This document shows, piece after piece, positions 61,335 to 64,000 of a DNA stretch of 64,000 bases. The stretch covers positions 43,494-107,493 of the forward strand of contig JAFAYI010000037.1 in the NCBI GenBank assembly GCA_019240475.1. The letters run 5' to 3'. A model generated the notes under the pieces. The model did no database searches. It was not told the DNA's origin and was given only the letters and a program-made list of their open reading frames with translations. The translations under genes and the position numbers were made by a program. The stretch comes from Acidobacteriaceae bacterium. GTDB lineage: Bacteria > Acidobacteriota > Terriglobia > Bryobacterales > Bryobacteraceae. The stretch's first letter is position 1; each line of letters begins with the position of its first letter.

Positions 61335-62470
61335 TTCCGGCCGTTCTTATTGGGGCCGAGCTGCGTACCCAGAATGTCGCGCTCGGGCCAGGCGCCGATG
61401 GCGTTTTCCTGGTCGATGGGCGAGTGATCACGCTCCAACCGATCTCCCAGGGAGATCCAAATGTCACTGGCAAGCTGTGTCCCCGTGCTATTTTGCGCGG
61501 TCACAAGTAAGCGGTGAACTCCTTCCGGTATTCCCAGTGTGTCGACTACACCCTCCCAAGACACTTCATCCCGCGGATACAGAGGGACTTCTTTGTTTCT
61601 CAGAAGCACCCGAGCTGTTTTGACCGGTGAAGGGGACCAGATTTTCGCGCTTACGGCCATCCTCTGTGAAAAGGGTGCGGCAGCGGTACGGGTGGTCAAT
61701 AAACGATGGTCAGCGGGATGGGTAATGGCGACCAGAGCAGGCGAGCCGAGGCGAACAAAGTTCCAGCTGACGACGGCTCGATCGATGGTGATAACGGAGT
61801 AACCCACGGGACCTTCTTCGATTTGTCCTGTGGAGCGGGTGGCACAGTAGAGCACGTCGCCATCGTTGCTGATTTCGTTGTAATGCGTGTGCCCCATGTC
61901 GATCAATAGAACGGGGGAACGACGCAGTAACTCGCTCAGCTCGGCGCTGCCTTGCTTCAAATCGCTGGGGTAGCAATGAAGCAGCAAGACGGCCTGCATG
62001 CCACGCGCGCTTGCTTGCTCGAGTTGCTCATCGAGCCAGCGTAGTTGTTGGGCGTCGACGCTGAAGGCGTCGGGCCTGGGTTCTGAAAAGGCGTTCAGGC
62101 GAAGAAATCTGTAATTGCCTATGGTGAATGCGCCGTGGAGGGTGGAAAAGACATAGGTTTGGAAGTTGGCAAAACTGCGCTCATGGACGTCGTGATCTCC
62201 GACGATGGCGTACCAGGGCACTTTCAGTCGGTCGAGGTGGGCACGCGCGGCGCGATACGCACTGGCGCTGCCGTTGTCGGCGATATCTCCCGGGAGGAAG
62301 ACGAAGTCGACGCCGGCGGGCGCGTAAACGTCGTTGATCTCGTCGACGATCTGGCCGAGAGCGAGCTCGCTTGAGTCGCCCGGGCCCGTGATGTGGGTGT
62401 CGCCGATGTGAATCCAACTGACGGGACGGGAGAGGTTGGTGGTACCGGACGGCAGAGTGTAAGTAGTCAT
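61328..62470 (-). CDS. Calcineurin-like metallophosphoesterase
   Basis: A 380-residue two-metal phosphoesterase. Ligand motifs are in order: GDTHITG near residue 23, PGDIADNG near 60, GDHDVH near 91, LLHCYPSD near 164 and GHTHYNE near 193. The C-terminal third (about 250-380) is a beta-sandwich. There is no signal peptide, so it acts in the cytoplasm. The substrate may be a cyclic nucleotide, phosphodiester or protein. It starts 2 nt after the MFS gene and its stop overlaps the ArsB-like start by 7 nt, so it is part of one operon. Confidence 0.88.
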   Translation of the reverse strand: MTTYTLPSGTTNLSRPVSWIHIGDTHITGPGDSSELALGQIVDEINDVYAPAGVDFVFLPGDIADNGSASAYRAARAHLDRLKVPWYAIVGDHDVHERSFANFQTYVFSTLHGAFTIGNYRFLRLNAFSEPRPDAFSVDAQQLRWLDEQLEQASARGMQAVLLLHCYPSDLKQGSAELSELLRRSPVLLIDMGHTHYNEISNDGDVLYCATRSTGQIEEGPVGYSVITIDRAVVSWNFVRLGSPALVAITHPADHRLLTTRTAAAPFSQRMAVSAKIWSPSPVKTARVLLRNKEVPLYPRDEVSWEGVVDTLGIPEGVHRLLVTAQNSTGTQLASDIWISLGDRLERDHSPIDQENAIGAWPERDILGTQLGPNKNGRKW

Positions 62471-62472
62471 CT

Positions 62473-63730
62473 TTAGGCGTTTTGTATTGAGGCGTGTGTG
62501 GTTTGACCGGTTTCCGGGATCAAGAACAAAAGCAGGAAGAAAGCGAGAGCGGCCACCGCGCCGAGTGCGAGGAACGAGACACGATAGCCGGAGCGTTCCA
62601 TCAACATTCCGCCTAAGGTGTTACTGAAGGCTGCGCCCAGGCCGACGGCAGTGGCTAACGCTCCTTGCGCGAGATTGAAACGTCCCGATCCGCGGGTGCG
62701 ATCGGCGATTACCAGAATGGAGACCACGCCGAAGATTGAGTTTGCGATGCCATCGAGAATTTGGACAGCGAGAAGAGCGGGGACGGCATGGAAAACGGTA
62801 TAGAGCACCGCGCACGGGCAAGGCAGCGTAGCCAAAGACTAGAAGCCATTTGCGGCCGCGTTGATTGGCCAAACGGCCTACGTAGGAAGCGGTGAGCAGC
62901 AGAACAAGCTGAGTGATTGCGACGCAGGCGCTCATGAAAGGGGCAGCCGCACGAGCGGAACTGCGGGCGAGCAGTTCGCCCAATTGCGGAAGCATGGCCG
63001 CATTGGCGAGGTGAAACAGAAAGGCGCAGATGAGAAAGGCCAGTAAGACGCGATCGTGAGCTAGGGAGAGGATGGAGACATCGCCGCTGGCTGACTGATC
63101 TATCTGTTGACGTGCTCCGCGGGCTAGATCGAGATCGATGTCGTCTTTGCGAATCAAGAGCGCAGCCGCGATGGTGGGCAGGGTGAGGGCAGCAGCACAA
63201 AAGAAGATGTCGCGATTGCCAAGCTGCTGACTGACGAGTGCGATGACAGCGGCGGCGAAGAGATTGCCGGCTGCGTTGAATGCCTGATTGCGGCCAAACT
63301 GACGATCGAAAAGCTTTGGGCCGACGACGCCCATAGTGATGGCCGCGATGGTGGGTCCGAGAAGGGGACCGGCGATGCCGATGAGGCCTTGGGCGGCATA
63401 GATTTTGGAAGCGGCTCCATCGGTTGCAAGCAGGACGGCGCCGAGCGCGAGAACGACTGTTCCGGCCACAAGGATCAGGCGTTTGTGGGGCGCTCGATCA
63501 ATCACCCAGCCGGCGGGAGTTTGAAGGACGACGGTCATGACGCCTCCGAAGGTGAGAGCGCGGCCGACAGCGCCCGCCTGCCAGCCGAGGGCCGCGAGAT
63601 AAGCGGCTACAAATGGACCGAGGCCGGCTTGCACATCGGCCAGAAAGAAGTTGGTCCACTCGAGCGCGCGGAGACTCACGCGGCTCGGCTTGGCCTCTGC
63701 GAGATGAGCTGGAATGGCAGGCGCGCTCAT
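62473..63730 (-). pseudogene. MFS transporter with a one-base frameshift
   Basis: The N-terminal part (63730 to about 62805) encodes about 308 residues of a major-facilitator transporter with helices and the motif A-like GWVIDRAPHKRLI near residue 75. After GYAALPVRGALY the frame continues as unrelated Arg/Ser-rich sequence and ends at 62621. The proper continuation (TVFHAVPALLAVQILDG and the last four helices) is in the next frame, ending at 62473. A single missing base near 62800-62806 (minus-strand GGTGCTCTATACC) explains it. It may be a real inactivating mutation or a sequencing or assembly error. The gene opens the operon with the phosphoesterase, ArsB-like and YdcZ-like genes. Confidence 0.8.
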
Positions 63731-63766
63731 GCAGTGAATTTGATCGGAACTTCGGTGGTTGCGCGA

Positions 63767-64000
63767 TTATCGAGCTGGTGGAGCGGGCGGTGCTGCCGGC
63801 GGGGCTGCTGCTGCCGGAGCAGCGGGCGGCGCCGGTGCGGATGGAGGCGGAGGCGGAGCAGACGCGGCGGGACAGGGGCGACCGGCGGGTCCGGCGAGAC
63901 GGCCGGCAGCCGGGCCGGGAGGAGGCGGTGGTGGCCGGGCAGTTGGTGCGGGCGGAGGAACGTCTCGATAAACCACGCCAGCGATGAGTATGCTCTGTGC
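63767..64000 (-). CDS. 3' end of a Pro/Ala-rich gene at the window edge
   Basis: The minus-strand frame is open to the window edge and ends at 63767. The visible part contains a short hydrophobic start of segment (ILIAGVVY), then a Pro/Ala/Gly-rich tail of about 65 residues. It resembles the periplasmic Pro-rich region of TonB-like or similar membrane-anchored proteins, but the stop comes directly after the Pro-rich part. The tract is strongly GC-rich in all frames, so this frame is preferred only because it runs with the operon strand and joins a hydrophobic segment. It stops 36 nt before the MFS start. Confidence 0.4.
   Translation of the reverse strand, partial: AQSILIAGVVYRDVPPPAPTARPPPPPPGPAAGRLAGPAGRPCPAASAPPPPPSAPAPPAAPAAAAPPAAPPAPPAR

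Noticed and set aside
1..64000. tRNA, rRNA, CRISPR array, insertion sequence, integrase or phage module
   Set aside because: I looked for tRNA-like cloverleafs next to 3' ends, regularly spaced identical repeats and transposase or integrase motifs and found none I could support; a covariance-model scan could still reveal one.

Overview
The window is high-GC bacterial chromosome, densely packed, with no rRNA, tRNA, CRISPR array, insertion sequence or phage genes that I could recognise. The protein families point to an Acidobacteriota genome, most like the Solibacter/Bryobacter group. They include an ADOP-type macrolide-exporter-like permease next to its PadR regulator, a GWxTD-domain protein, a GloVer-type tandem-repeat protein, a FecR protein with a Pro/Ala-rich tail, a PEGA-domain protein, and a TonB-receptor-like barrel with a carboxypeptidase-regulatory-like N-terminus. 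This placement rests on family content, not on a marker-gene phylogeny.

Layout. 0-7 kb: phenylalanine 4-hydroxylase, a UDP-glucuronate-decarboxylase-like enzyme, a membrane Fe-S oxidoreductase, a CHAP/LGFP secreted protein and an SDR oxidoreductase. 7-14 kb, minus strand: FecR protein, a zinc-ribbon-like small protein, a PEGA protein, then rfbC and rfbA overlapping by 4 nt. 14-21 kb: an OmpR-type response regulator, a GloVer-repeat protein, a GH18-like protein, a lipoprotein with a TTG start, a membrane TrkA-N/RyR-domain protein and a DHA2 efflux pump. 21.5-27.4 kb: a tight minus-strand operon of GWxTD protein, outer-membrane barrel, redoxin, and a cytochrome c/copper-monooxygenase-like/TPR protein. 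27.8-35 kb: a PDZ-GAF-PAS histidine kinase and an NtrC-type regulator, separated by two secreted-protein genes. 35-39.8 kb: accessory material (a possible PD-(D/E)XK protein of lower GC, a hypothetical protein, a 26-residue membrane peptide, a multi-pass membrane protein, a carnitine-acyltransferase-like protein without its catalytic His, and hicBA). 39.8-48 kb: GH20 hexosaminidase, a 527-bp gap with a minus-strand terminator and a second hairpin, a membrane protein, secA, and an arsR-SRPBCC-membrane protein-DUF1801 operon. 48-59.4 kb: ADOP permease and PadR, GDSL esterase, M1 aminopeptidase with a GT4 glycosyltransferase, an exported Nif3-like protein, a terpene-cyclase-like toroid and a PQQ-like propeller. 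59.6-64 kb: a minus-strand operon of MFS transporter (frameshifted as sequenced), metallophosphoesterase, ArsB-like permease and YdcZ-like permease, then the end of another gene at the window edge.

Functionally the region is mainly envelope-facing: secretion (SecA), cell-wall and glycan hydrolases, nucleotide-sugar enzymes, exported redox enzymes, efflux, and two-component signalling. The less ordinary items are the TrkA-N/RyR protein, the redoxin/copper-enzyme operon, the acyltransferase that appears to have lost its catalytic residue, the arsR promoter with its embedded inverted repeat, and the structured minus-strand RNA near 42.3 kb. None amounts to a demonstrated new system from sequence alone.
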